64,000 bases of DNA, from contig JAGTXO010000001.1 of the NCBI GenBank assembly GCA_019448385.1, positions 1-64,000 on the forward strand, read 5' to 3'. How positions within the stretch are numbered: position 1 is the stretch's first letter; the number at the start of each line of letters is the position of its first letter. Position numbers and translations under genes: made by a program. Shown in pieces: positions 30,726-40,973 of this stretch. The DNA comes from Diacronema lutheri. Its lineage: Eukaryota; Haptophyta; Pavlovophyceae; Pavlovales; Pavlovaceae. Below the pieces are notes generated by a model that made no database searches, was not told the DNA's origin, and was given only the letters and a program-made list of their open reading frames with translations.

Positions 30726-31467
30726 TCACGACTTGTCGAAGAGCTTCTGCAGCGACGCGCGCCTCGCGAGCCGCTCGGCCTCGCCGTTCACCATCTCGAG
30801 GAAGAGCGCCAGCCGCTCCTCGTGCCCGTCCGCCTGCAGCAGCAGCTGAAACGGCTCGCCGTACGGCGCGTGCGCCAGCTCCTCAAGCTGCGCGCGGTAC
30901 CCCTCCTGAATGCGCGCAAGGTCGGCGCGCACGTCGGGCGGCAGGTCCTCGAGGCGCACCTGCCCGCCCTCAATGGCCTTGCCCTTCGCCTTGAGGTGGT
31001 CGACGACGCGCTTGGAGATGTCCGCCTGCATCTGCGCCTGCACGCTCAACACGCGCTGCTCCTGCAGCGCGTGCCACAGCCCGACCGTCCGCCACAGCGC
31101 CTCGCCGCCCGGCGCGCGGCTCACGTTCAGAGCCTTCAGCATGCCGCGCGTGAAGCGCGGCATCTCGTTCGTCTCGGCCTGCAGTGCGACGACGCGTTCC
31201 ATCGCGGCGGCCACCTCCGTCTCGAGCGGGCACGGCGGCGCGTCGGGCTCGCACGGCTCCGTGCGCTGCCGCACGCGCGCCTTGAGGTACGTCTCGCGCG
31301 TGCGCCAGACCTGCGGGTTGAGCACGCGCTCGATCTCGACGCACCCAATCACCGAGTGCTGGCACACAAACTTGACCGAGTCGCCCGTCTGCTCCGACAC
31401 CTCTGCTCGAGCCAGACACGCGCGCGGGGGGTGGTGGTGGTGGTGGTGGTGGTGGTGGTGGTGGTGA

Positions 31468-31534
<67 letters not shown>

Positions 31535-32128
31535 GGGGGAAGGGGCAAGGGGGAAAGAGGGGGACGTAAGGGGGAGGCATACGCGTCGACGCAAGGCGAC
31601 GGATGCGTGGAGCGCAGGCCGCGTGCGCATGAGGGGTCGCGCAGCGGCGGCGTGCCCACCCTTGAGCTCGTCGAGATAGAACACGACGCCTGTCTTCGCC
31701 AGCCTGCCCGTGAGCGGGTCGACCATCGTGACAACAAACCTGCGCGAGCCGTTGAAGAGGATGTCGTTGTACAGCGCGCGGTAGCGCGGCTCAAAAATGT
31801 TGAGGCCGTGCGAGGTGAAGGGCAGGTAGCACACGCTGCCGAGTGGGAAGATGGGCAATGTGATCGATCCCTCCGCGCTGCCCTCGTCGGGCCCCTCGCT
31901 GCCCAGCGGCGGCAGCCACTGCACCGTCGGGTGCAGCGGGCCAAGCTCATCGTCGCGGCGGGCGTCAACTGCCGAGAAGCGCACGGCCGCGCGGCGCCCG
32001 GCGGGCGCGGCGCGCGACAAGGCCGAACGCGCGCGCGCGTGCGCGGCCGTTTGCCGCGCGCTCGTCGCCGCCGCGAGCAGCGCGAGCGCGAGCGCGAGCG
32101 CGCCTCTTCGCTGGGCGATTGCTCGCAT
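30726..32128 (-). CDS. LON substrate-binding-domain protein, probably organelle-targeted
   Basis: Exons 32128-31660 and 31402-30726 (intron 31403-31659, 257 nt) give 381 aa. The N-terminus (MRAIAQRRGALALALALLAA) followed by an Arg/Ala-rich stretch looks like a signal plus transit peptide. Residues about 85-260 match the LON N-terminal (PUA-like) domain: ITLPIFPLGSVCYLP, LNIFEPRYRALYNDI, RRFVVTMVDP, then, after the splice, VKFVCQHSVIGCVEIERV and RTRETYLKARV. The C-terminal third is helical and charged. Stand-alone LON domains occur in plastid and bacterial proteins without the ATPase or protease parts; their role is mostly unknown. The intron is unusual for its 64-base homopolymer. The acceptor could shift by one codon. 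Confidence 0.7.
31470..31533 (-). repeat. 64-bp homopolymer (C on the sense strand) inside an intron, next to (CCA)n
   Basis: An uninterrupted run of 64 G on the plus strand, preceded by (TGG)n at 31429-31466, lies inside the intron of the LON-domain gene. On the transcribed sense it is a poly-C then (CCA)n tract upstream of the acceptor, where a polypyrimidine tract belongs. Confidence 0.9.
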
Positions 32129-32252
32129 CCTGGCGGACTGTCGAAGCTGGTGGACACTGGACAGTGGACGCCAGTTCTCTCCTGAGTTGTGCACGGTGGT
32201 GTTGAGGCCACCCCGCCACTGACAGACCACGGCCACCACCACACACACCCTC

Positions 32253-34827
32253 TCAATGACCGGCCGAGGCGCGCCAGTCCGCGGACGACGCCCGCTCGCC
32301 GTACGGCGCCACGCTCAGCTCGAGCCGCACGGTGGGCAACGGCTTGCCGCCAGACGCGCGCGCAGGCTCGAGCTCGACGGAGAGGGGCGTGGGCGCGCTG
32401 GACGAGAGTGCGTCGGCGATGCACACGCTCGCGTGCCCTGCCGACTCCACGCGCGCCGCGCCGCGCGCCGCGCCCGACGGTGGTGAGCGCGCGGCGCGGC
32501 GCGGCGCGGCGCGGCGCGGCGCGGCGCGGCGCGGCGTGATGTGGCACGGCGCGCGGCGCGGACGCGCGCGCACCGAGTAAAGTGCCGCCCTCCGCGCCCT
32601 GCGCGTCGCGCGAGCGCGCCGCAGTGGCGCCGGCGAGCAAGCGCACGCGCAGCCCTGTCGGCTCGGCGCCGCGCGGCTGCGCGCGTGCGAGGGGCAGCGT
32701 CAGGCGCTCGGACCAAATCGGCCGCGGCGTGGGCGGCACGCGGCTCGCGACGGCGGCGGCCGGCCGGTGCTCAACGCCCGCCGCGGGTGCGAGGTCGAGC
32801 GCGAGCCACACGTCCTGCGGCGCGGGCACGCCGAGCGCGAGCGGCGGCGGCGCGCTCGCCTCGAGCACGTGCACGCACAGCACGCGAGCGCACGGCGACG
32901 TGACCTCAGCGGTGACCTCGGTGGCCGGCTCGGCGGCGCGCGCGCCGGCCGCAGCCGCGCCCAGCCGACGCGGCTCGGCGGCGCGTGGCGGTGCACTCAC
33001 GTTGGTCGCCAGCTTGCGCACCTGCCGGCCTGCGTGCGAGAGCGCACGCTTGATCGCGTTGGGCGTTGGCTGGCCCGTTGAAGCCGCGCTGCGCGTGGGC
33101 GACGCCGCGGAAGGCGGCCGCTCGGGCGAGTACCCGCTCAACGATGGCGGGCGCAGTGTCGACGGCGCGCCGCATGGCCCGAGCGTCGCGCCGGCGTGCG
33201 CGCCGAGCGGCGCGCGCGCGGGCTGGCGCGAGCCCGCGTCGCTCGCGCTGCCGCCGCCACCGGCCGCGCGCTCGTCGTCCGATGCCGCGTCGGCGCGCCA
33301 CGCTCGGCCCGCGCCCGGCGCAGCGGGCAGTAAGCCGCCGCTCGCCTCCTCCTCCTCGCCGTCCACCGCCTCATCCTCCACTTCCGCCTCCGCCTCCTCG
33401 CCGTGCGCCACGGCCGGCCCGCGCGCCGGCTGCGGCTCGCCTCGGCCGATCGTAATCCGCCGGCTGAGTGGAACGCGCGCGAGCGGCTCGGCGGCGAAGC
33501 CGTCCGGCGTGGCGCGCGCGGCGGCGGCGGCGACGGCGATGGCAGCGGCGGCGGGCGTCGCGCGTGGCGCGAGCAGCGGCGCGGCGCCTCCCGCAGCGCC
33601 GCCGCGCCGCTCGTCGGCGAGCGGCGCGGGCGCGGGCGCGGGTGCGCCGGCCGCGTCCGCAGCCGCTGCCGCGCGCTGCGCGGGCACCGCCGCGGCGGCG
33701 GCGGCGAGCGGCGCGCTCGTGCCGCGCGCGAACTGCTGCAGCTTCTGCAGGTTGTGCAGCGGCTGCGAGAACTGCGCGCGCGGCAGCGCCGCCGACGCCG
33801 GCTGCCGCTGCGCCTGCCGCGCCCACGGCAGCGCCGGCCGGTGTCGCTGGCGGAGCGACGCGTGCGACGCGCCGATTGCCGCCGGCGCCGACGGCTGGTG
33901 CGCGAGGCGCGCGCCATCCGCGTCGTCGGCGGCGGCGGGGGCGTGCTCGACGCCGACGCTGGCGCGCAGCGCGCGCTGCGCGACGCCGCCCTCGTCCGCC
34001 GCCGCGCCGCCCACTCCGCGCGCGCCCTCCTCGCCGTACCACTCCTCGTACGGGAGGCACACGCGCAGCGGCCAGACCATGCGGCGCACGCCACCCTCGA
34101 TGAGCTCCTGGAGCCAAGTCGAAAGGCCGGGCATCTCCATCACGTCCACCGATCGCACGGGCCGCACCGAGCACGCGACGTGCGGCAGCTCGGCCCACGC
34201 GAGGTGAAGGCGCGCGAAAAAGGGCCATGGCGTGCAGAACACCAGCTCGACGCGCAGTCGGCCGCGCACGCACACGTCGGAGAGCGTCACGGGCACGGAG
34301 ACGTGGACGTGGCGCGAACCGAGGCGCACGACGAGCACCGCCTCGCCCGCGCAGTCCATCCGCACGTCCAGGTCGAGCACGGCGCGCGAGCGCACGGCGC
34401 GCACGCCGACGCCGCCCTCCGAATCGAGCCGGCGCGCGTACATGAGGCGGATCGCGTCGAGTTGCGGTGCGGACGGGCCAAAGGTGAGCCGCTTAATCGG
34501 CAGCGACTCGATAAACTCGGGCAGGCTGCCGTCGAGCGCTGCCTGCAGCTTGCCGCGCGTGTACTCAGCGAGGCCCGGCTCATACTGCGGCCACACGACG
34601 CGCACAATCTTGTTGAGCCAGCGCACCGCCGGCTGCGTCCGCAGCTCCTTCTCGCGGGCGTCGCGGCCGGCCTGGTGCGCGCAGCCGTGCTCTCGCGCAC
34701 GCCGGCGCGCGTCGACGTGGTGGAGCGCCCACAGCGTAGCGAGGGCCCACGACCAATGAAAGCGAAAGACGCCGAGTGCGTACACGAAGAGCACGGCAGC
34801 GACCAGGTGCGTTTGTGCGCCGAGCAT
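32253..34827 (-). CDS. Extended-synaptotagmin-like lipid-transfer protein (SMP + C2)
   Basis: Exons 34827-32574 and 32437-32253 (intron 32438-32573, 136 nt, GTGCGC...GGCAG) give 812 aa. The N-terminus is a hydrophobic hairpin (LVAAVLFVYALGVFRFHWSW) suited to ER anchoring. Residues about 75-290 match the SMP domain: VRWLNKIVRVVWPQYEPGL, FIESLPIKRLTFG, and DVMEMPGLSTWLQELI near its end. A long Ala-rich linker follows. Residues about 640-812 form a C2-like domain (VLCVHVLEASAPPPL, PIWSERLTLPL), and the splice joins TLL to GHASVCIADAL as in canonical C2 strands. Such proteins tether ER to plasma membrane and move glycerolipids. Calcium-binding aspartates of the C2 are not obvious. Confidence 0.75.
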
Positions 34828-34983
34828 CGTTCCGCACGCGAGCCGGCCGGTCACACGGCCTCGACAGCGGCCATGCGCGACAAAGGAGCGAGAAGCCGCG
34901 TATGTGCGTGCGGAGCGTGCACGCGCGTACAACTACGCTGATTTTCGCGTCGTACAGGTCCGGGCTCGTCCCGTTTTGGATAC

Positions 34984-35065
34984 GCGTCATTGGCCGAGCG
35001 GTTTAAGGCGTCAGACTCAAGTTCTGATATCTCCGGATGCGCGTGTTCGAACCACGCATGACGTA
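34984..35065 (+). tRNA. tRNA-Leu (anticodon CAA)
   Basis: The 82-nt sequence folds as a type II tRNA. The acceptor is GCGTCAT with ATGACGT (first pair G-U). The D arm reads GCCGAGCGGTTTAAGGC, the A-box pattern. The anticodon stem TCAGA/TCTGA closes the loop CTCAAGT with CAA at 35018-35020. The variable arm is ATC-TCCG-GAT, and the T arm GCGTG-TTCGAAC-CACGC carries the B box. A73 follows, the leucine identity base. There is no intron. It decodes UUG. It lies 156 bp upstream of the ATG of the minus-strand SMP/C2 gene, on the opposite strand. Confidence 0.95.
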
Positions 35066-35070
35066 TTTTT
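35066..35070 (+). terminator. RNA polymerase III terminator (T5)
   Basis: TTTTT directly follows the discriminator base of the tRNA-Leu and is followed by a second T-rich patch (CCTTTTCT), the normal pol III stop signal. Confidence 0.8.
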
Positions 35071-35150
35071 CCTTTTCTCCCCTCTTCCCGCCGCCCTCTC
35101 CGAGCGGGCTGGCCGACCCCGGGCGGTGGGTGGGCGCCCCGCGCCGCCGC

Positions 35151-36386
35151 TCAGCCCGCGCCGAGCAGCGCGCGCACGCCGGGCGGCAGCGTGCGCGCCT
35201 GCATGGCCGCCATGCTCGCCGCCGCACGCGCCGCGCCGTCGAGCGCGCGCGCCGCGTCGGGCGGCACGTGGCGCGCCCAGCCGGCGCGCGACCCGAGGCC
35301 CGGCAGCTCCCACCGTGCCTCGAACACGCCGAGCACCCACGCCTCGTCGCCCTCCGAGCCCGGCCGCCGCGGCGCGGCCGGCGGGAAGCGGAGAGGTCGG
35401 TCGGACGCGACAAACACAACGTTGCACGCGTCCGCGTCAGCCGCCTCGTCGTCGGCGTCGGGCACCGCCGCCTCGTCCGCCGTGGGCTCATGGTCGGCAA
35501 ACGCGCGCACGTGCACGAATGCGCGCGCGAGCTCGGCCGCTGCGCGCTCGACGGGCGCGCGCATCGGCCCCGCGCGCGCGCCAAGTGCGGCGACCACGTT
35601 GAGCACGAGCACGCCCTCGCCCGACGTGGGCAGCCAGCGCGCCTTAAGCGCGCGCGCATCGAGCGGCAGCGCGCCACCACCATCGTCGCCGCCGCCGTCG
35701 CCGTCGCCCGGCGCGCACGCGCCAACGCCACGGTGCGCCATGCCGTCAAACAGGTCGGCGACGATCACGTCGTATGGCCCGCGCAGGCGGCCGTCCACCG
35801 CGCCCCCGCGCAGCAGCTCGCGCGCGTCCGCGAGCACCGTCCGCCCGCTCGCGCCCGCGGCCACGTCGTGCGCAAAGTGGCGCGCGGCCATCGCTGCGAT
35901 GCCGGCAGAGCGCTCGACTACGTCGACGATGATCCCGTGCCGCGCGCGCAGCGCGCGCGGCACCGCCCCCGCCCCCAGGCCGAGACAGAGCGCACGGCGC
36001 GGTGCGGCGCGCGCGCCGTCGGCGAGCGATGGCGCGGGCCGAGCGAGCGCGGCGGCCGCTTGCACGATCATCGCCGTATAAACAATCTGGCTGCGCGCGT
36101 GCGTCGGCCGGATGAACGCCGCGCCGACGCTCGTGCCGTTGCACCCGAGGAAGCGCATCGCCACGCCGCCGCCGTCGTCGTGCTCGACCACGCGCACGGC
36201 GCCGCACGCGTTGTCACCGTCGATCGCGTCGACGAGCCGCGCGCCTAGCGCGACGGCGGCGGGCGATGGCGCGAGTGGCGCAATCTCAACCGACTGCAGC
36301 GCCGCACTCGGCAGCAGCGCCACGGCGAGCAGCGTGGTTGAGCGCGACCGTCGTCCAACGGCCATGCTGCCGTGAAGGCGGACCAT
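35151..36386 (-). CDS. Spermidine-synthase-fold methyltransferase-like protein (METTL13-like)
   Basis: A single exon of 411 aa from ATG 36386; a second ATG seven codons on (36365) is equally possible. It starts with a basic then hydrophobic leader (TTLLAVALLPSAAL), suggesting import into an organelle or the secretory route. Residues about 85-330 carry a class I SAM-type fold: RALCLGLGAGAVPRALRARH (glycine loop), IIVDVVERSAG (acidic end of beta-2), GRTVLADARELLR, and YDVIVADLFDG. Then comes GEGVLVLNVVAALG, the pattern shared by spermidine synthases and the C-terminal half of METTL13. A polyamine or protein methyl acceptor cannot be told apart from sequence alone. Confidence 0.65.
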   Translation of the reverse strand: MVRLHGSMAVGRRSRSTTLLAVALLPSAALQSVEIAPLAPSPAAVALGARLVDAIDGDNACGAVRVVEHDDGGGVAMRFLGCNGTSVGAAFIRPTHARSQIVYTAMIVQAAAALARPAPSLADGARAAPRRALCLGLGAGAVPRALRARHGIIVDVVERSAGIAAMAARHFAHDVAAGASGRTVLADARELLRGGAVDGRLRGPYDVIVADLFDGMAHRGVGACAPGDGDGGGDDGGGALPLDARALKARWLPTSGEGVLVLNVVAALGARAGPMRAPVERAAAELARAFVHVRAFADHEPTADEAAVPDADDEAADADACNVVFVASDRPLRFPPAAPRRPGSEGDEAWVLGVFEARWELPGLGSRAGWARHVPPDAARALDGAARAAASMAAMQARTLPPGVRALLGAG

Positions 36387-36633
36387 TTTTTTGTCTGGCC
36401 GTTTCAAGAGCTAAATGAAAAACCGCTGCCCCACGGTGTCGGTGACGCGTGCCGCTGAGTCACCACGGGCATGACGCGAAGACGAAGGCACACGCCCAAG
36501 GTCAGGCGAAGGCCCACGGCGGAGAGGCGGTGGCCGCCGACGCGCCGTCCGTCGAGCATGCCGACTGCGCCGCGCTCCGCTCCTCGCCGCGCCGCGCGAG
36601 TGGCGTGCGCGCTCAGCGGAGAGGCGTGCGCGC

Positions 36634-39116
36634 TCAGGGCAGGAGATGGAGACGGAAGCGCGAGGCGCCGATGAGCAGCACATCGCCCTCCTTGAGCACC
36701 GCGCTCTCCTTTGCGCCAAGCTGCCACTCGTTGACACACGTGCCGTACGTGCTGCCGTCGTCAAACGCGAGGAACTTGCCGCCGCGGCTCTCAATTCGCA
36801 TGTGCCGCCGCGAGATCTGCCCAGCGCGCGGGAGCAAAGCACGTGGCACGACACGCGCGGCCGTCAACACCGCCCTCCGCGGCGCGGCGCGGCGCGGCGC
36901 GGCGCGGCGCCGCTCGCCCGCCCGCCCGCCCGCACACCTGATCGTCGAGGTTGAGCACCACGTCACACGCGGACGAGCGGCCGATGAGCAGCGTGCCGCC
37001 TGGCGCGGGCAGCTTGAAGGTGGCGAGCGGCGGCGCGCCCACGTACGGGCCGTCGATGGGCAGGAGTCGACCGATGCTCGGCGGCCTTCCGTTCGGCGGA
37101 GGCTCGGGCGCGGCTGGCTCGACGAAGGCCTCCGTCGGCACGCGCGACGGCATGGGCGGGAGCGCAGAGCCGGCGTGGCCCGCGTGCGCGTAGCTCGGCG
37201 GCTGCGCGCCGTTGAGCTTGTGCAACAGCGACGGCGAGAGCGCCCACTCGCCCGACCCGCCTCGCCTGCGCAACGCGGCGCGGCGCGGCGCACGCACGGC
37301 CGTGGGCGGGGAGCCGAGGCGTGCGCGGCGCGAAGCGTTGCGCGGGCGCGCGTGCCGGCTGCGCTTGGCGAGGTCCGGCTTGCCGAAGACTTCGCTCAGG
37401 TCGCAGGTGAGCTGGCGTGTGAGTGGGAAGAAGACCTCGTCCGGGTCAGCCGCCTGCGCGCGCGCGCCAGGGGAGAAGGGGGTTGACGGGTTGACGGGTT
37501 GCGGCGCTTCCCACGCCGTGGCGGGCGTGCCGTGCGGGTGCGCACCTCCTGCCGCACGAGCGCGGCCTCGAGGAGGGACGGCTGCAGCCACGCGGCGTTG
37601 CGGTCGCAGTGCGCATCCAGGTTTGCGCCCTTGTCGAGGGCTCGCTGCTTCTCCGCACCCGCGATGGGCGCGGACGCGAGGTGGGGCGGCGGCGGCGCGG
37701 CGGGCGGCGGCGGTGCGGGCGGAGGCGGTGCGAGCTGCGCGCTGTAGCCGAGCGCCGCGCCGCCGCCGTGCGCAGGCGGCGCGGCGCGCGCGCGCGGCGC
37801 GAGGTGCGGCTGCAACTGCTGCGGCTCCGCCTTGGCGTGCTCGTGCTTCTTCATGATCTCCTCGAAGCGCTGCTTCATCCGCTGCAGCTCGCCAGCGTCG
37901 AAGCCGAGGGCAGACCCGCCACCCGCTGGCCGGTCGGCGGCGGCGGCGAGCGCGTGCGCGGCGGTCTGCGGCCGCTCGACAAGCGCAGCCAGCCGCTCCG
38001 CCGCGGTGGGAGGCCTGGCCGCCTGTCCCGTCTCGTCGAGCGCGCCCGCGCCCGCGCGCCGCGCCACGCCGCCGACGGCCGCCGCGCGCGCCTCCGCGGC
38101 CGCGGCGGCCGGCGGCGGCGGCGCGGGCGCACCGGGCGCGCGCGCGGCCCTCGGCGGTGGCGGCGCGCCGGCGGCGTGCGCGCGCGCGCCGTCGAGGGCG
38201 TCGAGCTGGCGCGAGACAACCGCGAGCCCGTCAGCGGCTTCGCGCAACCGCTCGTCAAGGTGCTCGGCGAAGCGCGCGGCGTGCGTCTCGTAGAAGGATT
38301 TGACGAGCGCGTTGTCGTGCCAGAAGCCGCTCTCCTCCGGCTGGTGCGCCGACGCGTCGCATAGCGCGTCCTCTACGGTGAGGAACGGGATCGCGAGCTT
38401 GCCGTCCGTGTGCACGCGCTTGAGCAGCGCGCAGAGCAGCGCGTTGCTCTCCGCCAGCTGCGCGCTGCGCTGCGCGAGCCGCGCGATCGTCCTGCGCTGC
38501 GCGGAAGCGTCACCGCCGCCAGCCGCCGCTCGCTCCGTCTCCGCCCCCGCCTCGCCTGCGCGCGACGCATGGCGGGCGCCGCGTAGGCCCAACGCGCGCG
38601 TCGGACGGGCGCTCGAAGGCGAGGCGCAGGCGGAGCGAGCGCCGGGCGGCGGCGCGCGTGCGAGTGGCGCTATGGCCCCGTGCTCTCTCTTTCTCGCGCG
38701 CGCGCGCGCGCGCGGCGCGCACCGTGCCGCTGCGCCGCGTCAAAGCGCGCAGCCACCTCCGCATCCGCGGCGCCCGCGCCCGCGCCCATCGCCGCCGCCT
38801 GCGCGCGGCGCGGCCGGAGGGCGCGCGCGCGAGGGTGAGCGAGCGGGCGCGACGCGCGGAGCGCGCGTCGGCGCGAATCTCGTGCGCGCGCGCGCCGCCA
38901 GCCCACCTCGGGCTCCACGCGCAGCGCGGGTGGCGGCCGCGCGGCGGACGCCGGGCCGTCAGCCGGCTGCGCGCCGCCAACGCCGGCAAACTTGTCGAGC
39001 GAGGGCGGCGCGTGGACGTCAATGTCGCTGTAGTCGAGCACGCGCGCGACGGGCCGCTTCGCCGAGCTCACGCGCGGCGAGTTTAGCGCGAGGTGGCCGA
39101 GCGGCCTCATGGCCAT
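36634..39116 (-). CDS. FHA-domain protein with coiled-coil/low-complexity body
   Basis: Five inferred exons: 39116-38907, 38798-38723, 38555-37546, 37453-36938 and 36816-36634, giving 664 aa. The introns are 108, 167, 92 and 121 nt, all GT-AG and phase-consistent. The only clear domain is a C-terminal FHA (about 575-664): TLLIGRSSACDVVLN, then ISRRHMRIESRGGKFLAFDD, GSTYGTCVNEW and VLLIGASRFRLHLL. The GR, SxxH and TxxN phosphothreonine-binding positions are recognisable, and the last splice falls between the first two motifs. The middle has helical segments (ELQRMKQRFEEIMKKHEHAK) and Pro/Ala-rich stretches. It probably binds phosphothreonine proteins; partners are unknown. The two small 5' exons are less certain than the rest. 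Confidence 0.7.
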
Positions 39117-39245
39117 CGGCGTGCGCCGCGCACGAGCCCCACTCCTGGCTGCAGCTCCACCTGCAGAGCCGCCCCTCTCGTTCAAACGCACCGAAGGCGG
39201 GTACGGACTTTTGGGCGCACCGAACACGGAGGGAGGGAGGCAAGG
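39117..39245. promoter_or_regulatory. Shared divergent promoter region, FHA / S1P-lyase genes
   Basis: These 129 bp lie between opposed ATGs (39116 minus, 39246 plus) and include the less GC-rich TTGGGCGCACCGAACACGGA next to the lyase start. The call is by position. Confidence 0.35.
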
Positions 39246-40973
39246 ATGTCGGCCGCGCGCGAGGTTGTGCGCGCGCTCCGCCTGCTCGCCGCGCTGCTGG
39301 TGGAGCGGATCCGGCGGCACCCGCTCCGCGCGCTGCTGCTCAGCCACGTGTTCACGCTCTCCCTCGCGCTCCATGCCGCAAGCCGCCCCGCGGGCGGGCT
39401 GCGCGCGCTGCTCGTCCGGCTGCTGCTGCGCGCGGCGCGCGCGACGCCGGTCGTGCGCGGCCAGCTCGTGCGGATGAAGGCGCAGGCGCGCGAGCGGATC
39501 GAGCGGATGGTGGCCAAGGATCTGGGCGCCACCACGGCCGAGCTGCCTGCGGACGGCCTGCCCGAGGCGCACGTGTGCGCGCAGCTGCGCGAGTGGGCGG
39601 CGGCGGAGACGTCGTGGGCGCACGGCCGCGTGTCCGGCGTTGTCTACTCGGGCGACGAGCGGCTGACGCGGCTGATCGCCGAGGCGGCGCGGCTGTACGC
39701 GCTGTCCAACCCGCTCCATCCCGACGTCTTCCCCTCCGTCCGCAAGATGGAGGCCGAGGTCGTCGCGATGTGCGCCGCGCTCTTCCGCTGCCCGGCGCTG
39801 CCCGACGCGTGCGGCACGATGACGTCCGGCGGGAGCGAATCGATCGTGCTCGCGGCGAAGGCGCACCGCGACCTAGCGCGCGCGACGCGCGGCATCGTCG
39901 CGCCCGAGATGGTCATCCCGTCCACCGCGCACGCCGCCTTCCTGAAGGCGGGCCATTGCCTCGGCATCCGCGTCGTGCGTGTGCCCGTCACGGCCGGCAC
40001 GTTCCGCGCGGACGCGCGCGCGATGGAGCGCGCGCTGAGCGCGAACACGGTGCTGCTCGTCGGCTCGGCGCCGAGCTTCGCGCAGGGCGTCATCGACCCG
40101 ATCGACGAGCTGAGCGCCGTCGCGCTGCGCCACGGCGTTGGGCTGCACGTCGACTGCTGCGCGGGCTCGCTGCTGCTACCCTTTTTAAAAGCGCTTGGCA
40201 GGCCGGCGCCGCCGTGCGACTTTGCGCTGCCCGGCGTCACGTCGCTCTCGCTCGACACGCACAAGTACGGCTTCGCGCCCAAGGGCTCGTCCGTCGTCCT
40301 CTACCGCAGCGAGGAGCTCAGGCGCGCGCGCGCACGCGCGCGGGGCGGCCGCCGCGCACGCGCGCCGCCACCGCTCACGCGCGCGCGCGCGCGCGCGCGC
40401 GCGCTCGACAGGCACGCGCAGTACTTTGTTGCGCCGGACTGGACGGGCGGCATTTACGCGACGCCAACGCTCGCGGGCTCGCGCCCCGGCGCCGCCATCG
40501 CGGGCACGTGGGCGGTGATGATGGCGATGGGCGCGAGCGGCTACGCGACCGCCTTTGCCCAGCTCCTCAGCACGACCGACCTCATCGCCGATGGCGTGCG
40601 CGGCACGGCGGGGCTGGCGCTGCTGGGCACGGTCGACACGACCATCGTCTGCTTCGGCCCGGCGCCCGGCGCTGCGCCGCCCGTCAACATCCTCGCCGTC
40701 GGCGATGCGCTGAGCGCGCGCGGCTGGTCGCTCAACACGTTGCAGCACCCGCCGTGCCTCCACCTGTGCGTCACGATGCCGCACACGGCGGAGGGCGTCG
40801 CGGAGCGCTTCATCGACGAGCTGCGCGCCGCCGTCGACCGCGTCGCCGCCGCGCCCGCCGGCGGTGAGGAGGGCGCCGCGTGCGCGCTGTACGGCATGGC
40901 TGAGCTCGTGCGCGAAACGTCCGTTGTCGAGGAGGTTGCCAAGACTTTTTTGGACGCGCTCTACAAGGTGTAA
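39246..40973 (+). CDS. Sphingosine-1-phosphate lyase (PLP-dependent)
   Basis: Residues 1-60 are hydrophobic and basic, an ER membrane anchor. The catalytic part has SGVVYSGDERLTRLIAEAA, NPLHPDVFPSVRKMEAEV, TSGGSESIVLAAKAHRD, the cofactor-site DCCAGSLLLPF and the PLP lysine in SLDTHKYGFAPKGSSVVLYR. After a spacer come QYFVAPDWTGGIYATPTLAG and LNTLQHPPCLHLCVT. The enzyme cleaves sphingosine-1-phosphate to hexadecenal and phosphoethanolamine. Between EELR and HAQYFV lies a 90-nt in-frame insert (40322-40411) with no GT but AG|GC at its start and CGACAG at its end. Removal gives the family-like ELRHAQYFV and 545 aa, so it is probably a GC-AG intron; retained, it adds 30 mostly Arg/Ala residues. 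Confidence 0.88.
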   Translation: MSAAREVVRALRLLAALLVERIRRHPLRALLLSHVFTLSLALHAASRPAGGLRALLVRLLLRAARATPVVRGQLVRMKAQARERIERMVAKDLGATTAELPADGLPEAHVCAQLREWAAAETSWAHGRVSGVVYSGDERLTRLIAEAARLYALSNPLHPDVFPSVRKMEAEVVAMCAALFRCPALPDACGTMTSGGSESIVLAAKAHRDLARATRGIVAPEMVIPSTAHAAFLKAGHCLGIRVVRVPVTAGTFRADARAMERALSANTVLLVGSAPSFAQGVIDPIDELSAVALRHGVGLHVDCCAGSLLLPFLKALGRPAPPCDFALPGVTSLSLDTHKYGFAPKGSSVVLYRSEELRRARARARGGRRARAPPPLTRARARARALDRHAQYFVAPDWTGGIYATPTLAGSRPGAAIAGTWAVMMAMGASGYATAFAQLLSTTDLIADGVRGTAGLALLGTVDTTIVCFGPAPGAAPPVNILAVGDALSARGWSLNTLQHPPCLHLCVTMPHTAEGVAERFIDELRAAVDRVAAAPAGGEEGAACALYGMAELVRETSVVEEVAKTFLDALYKV

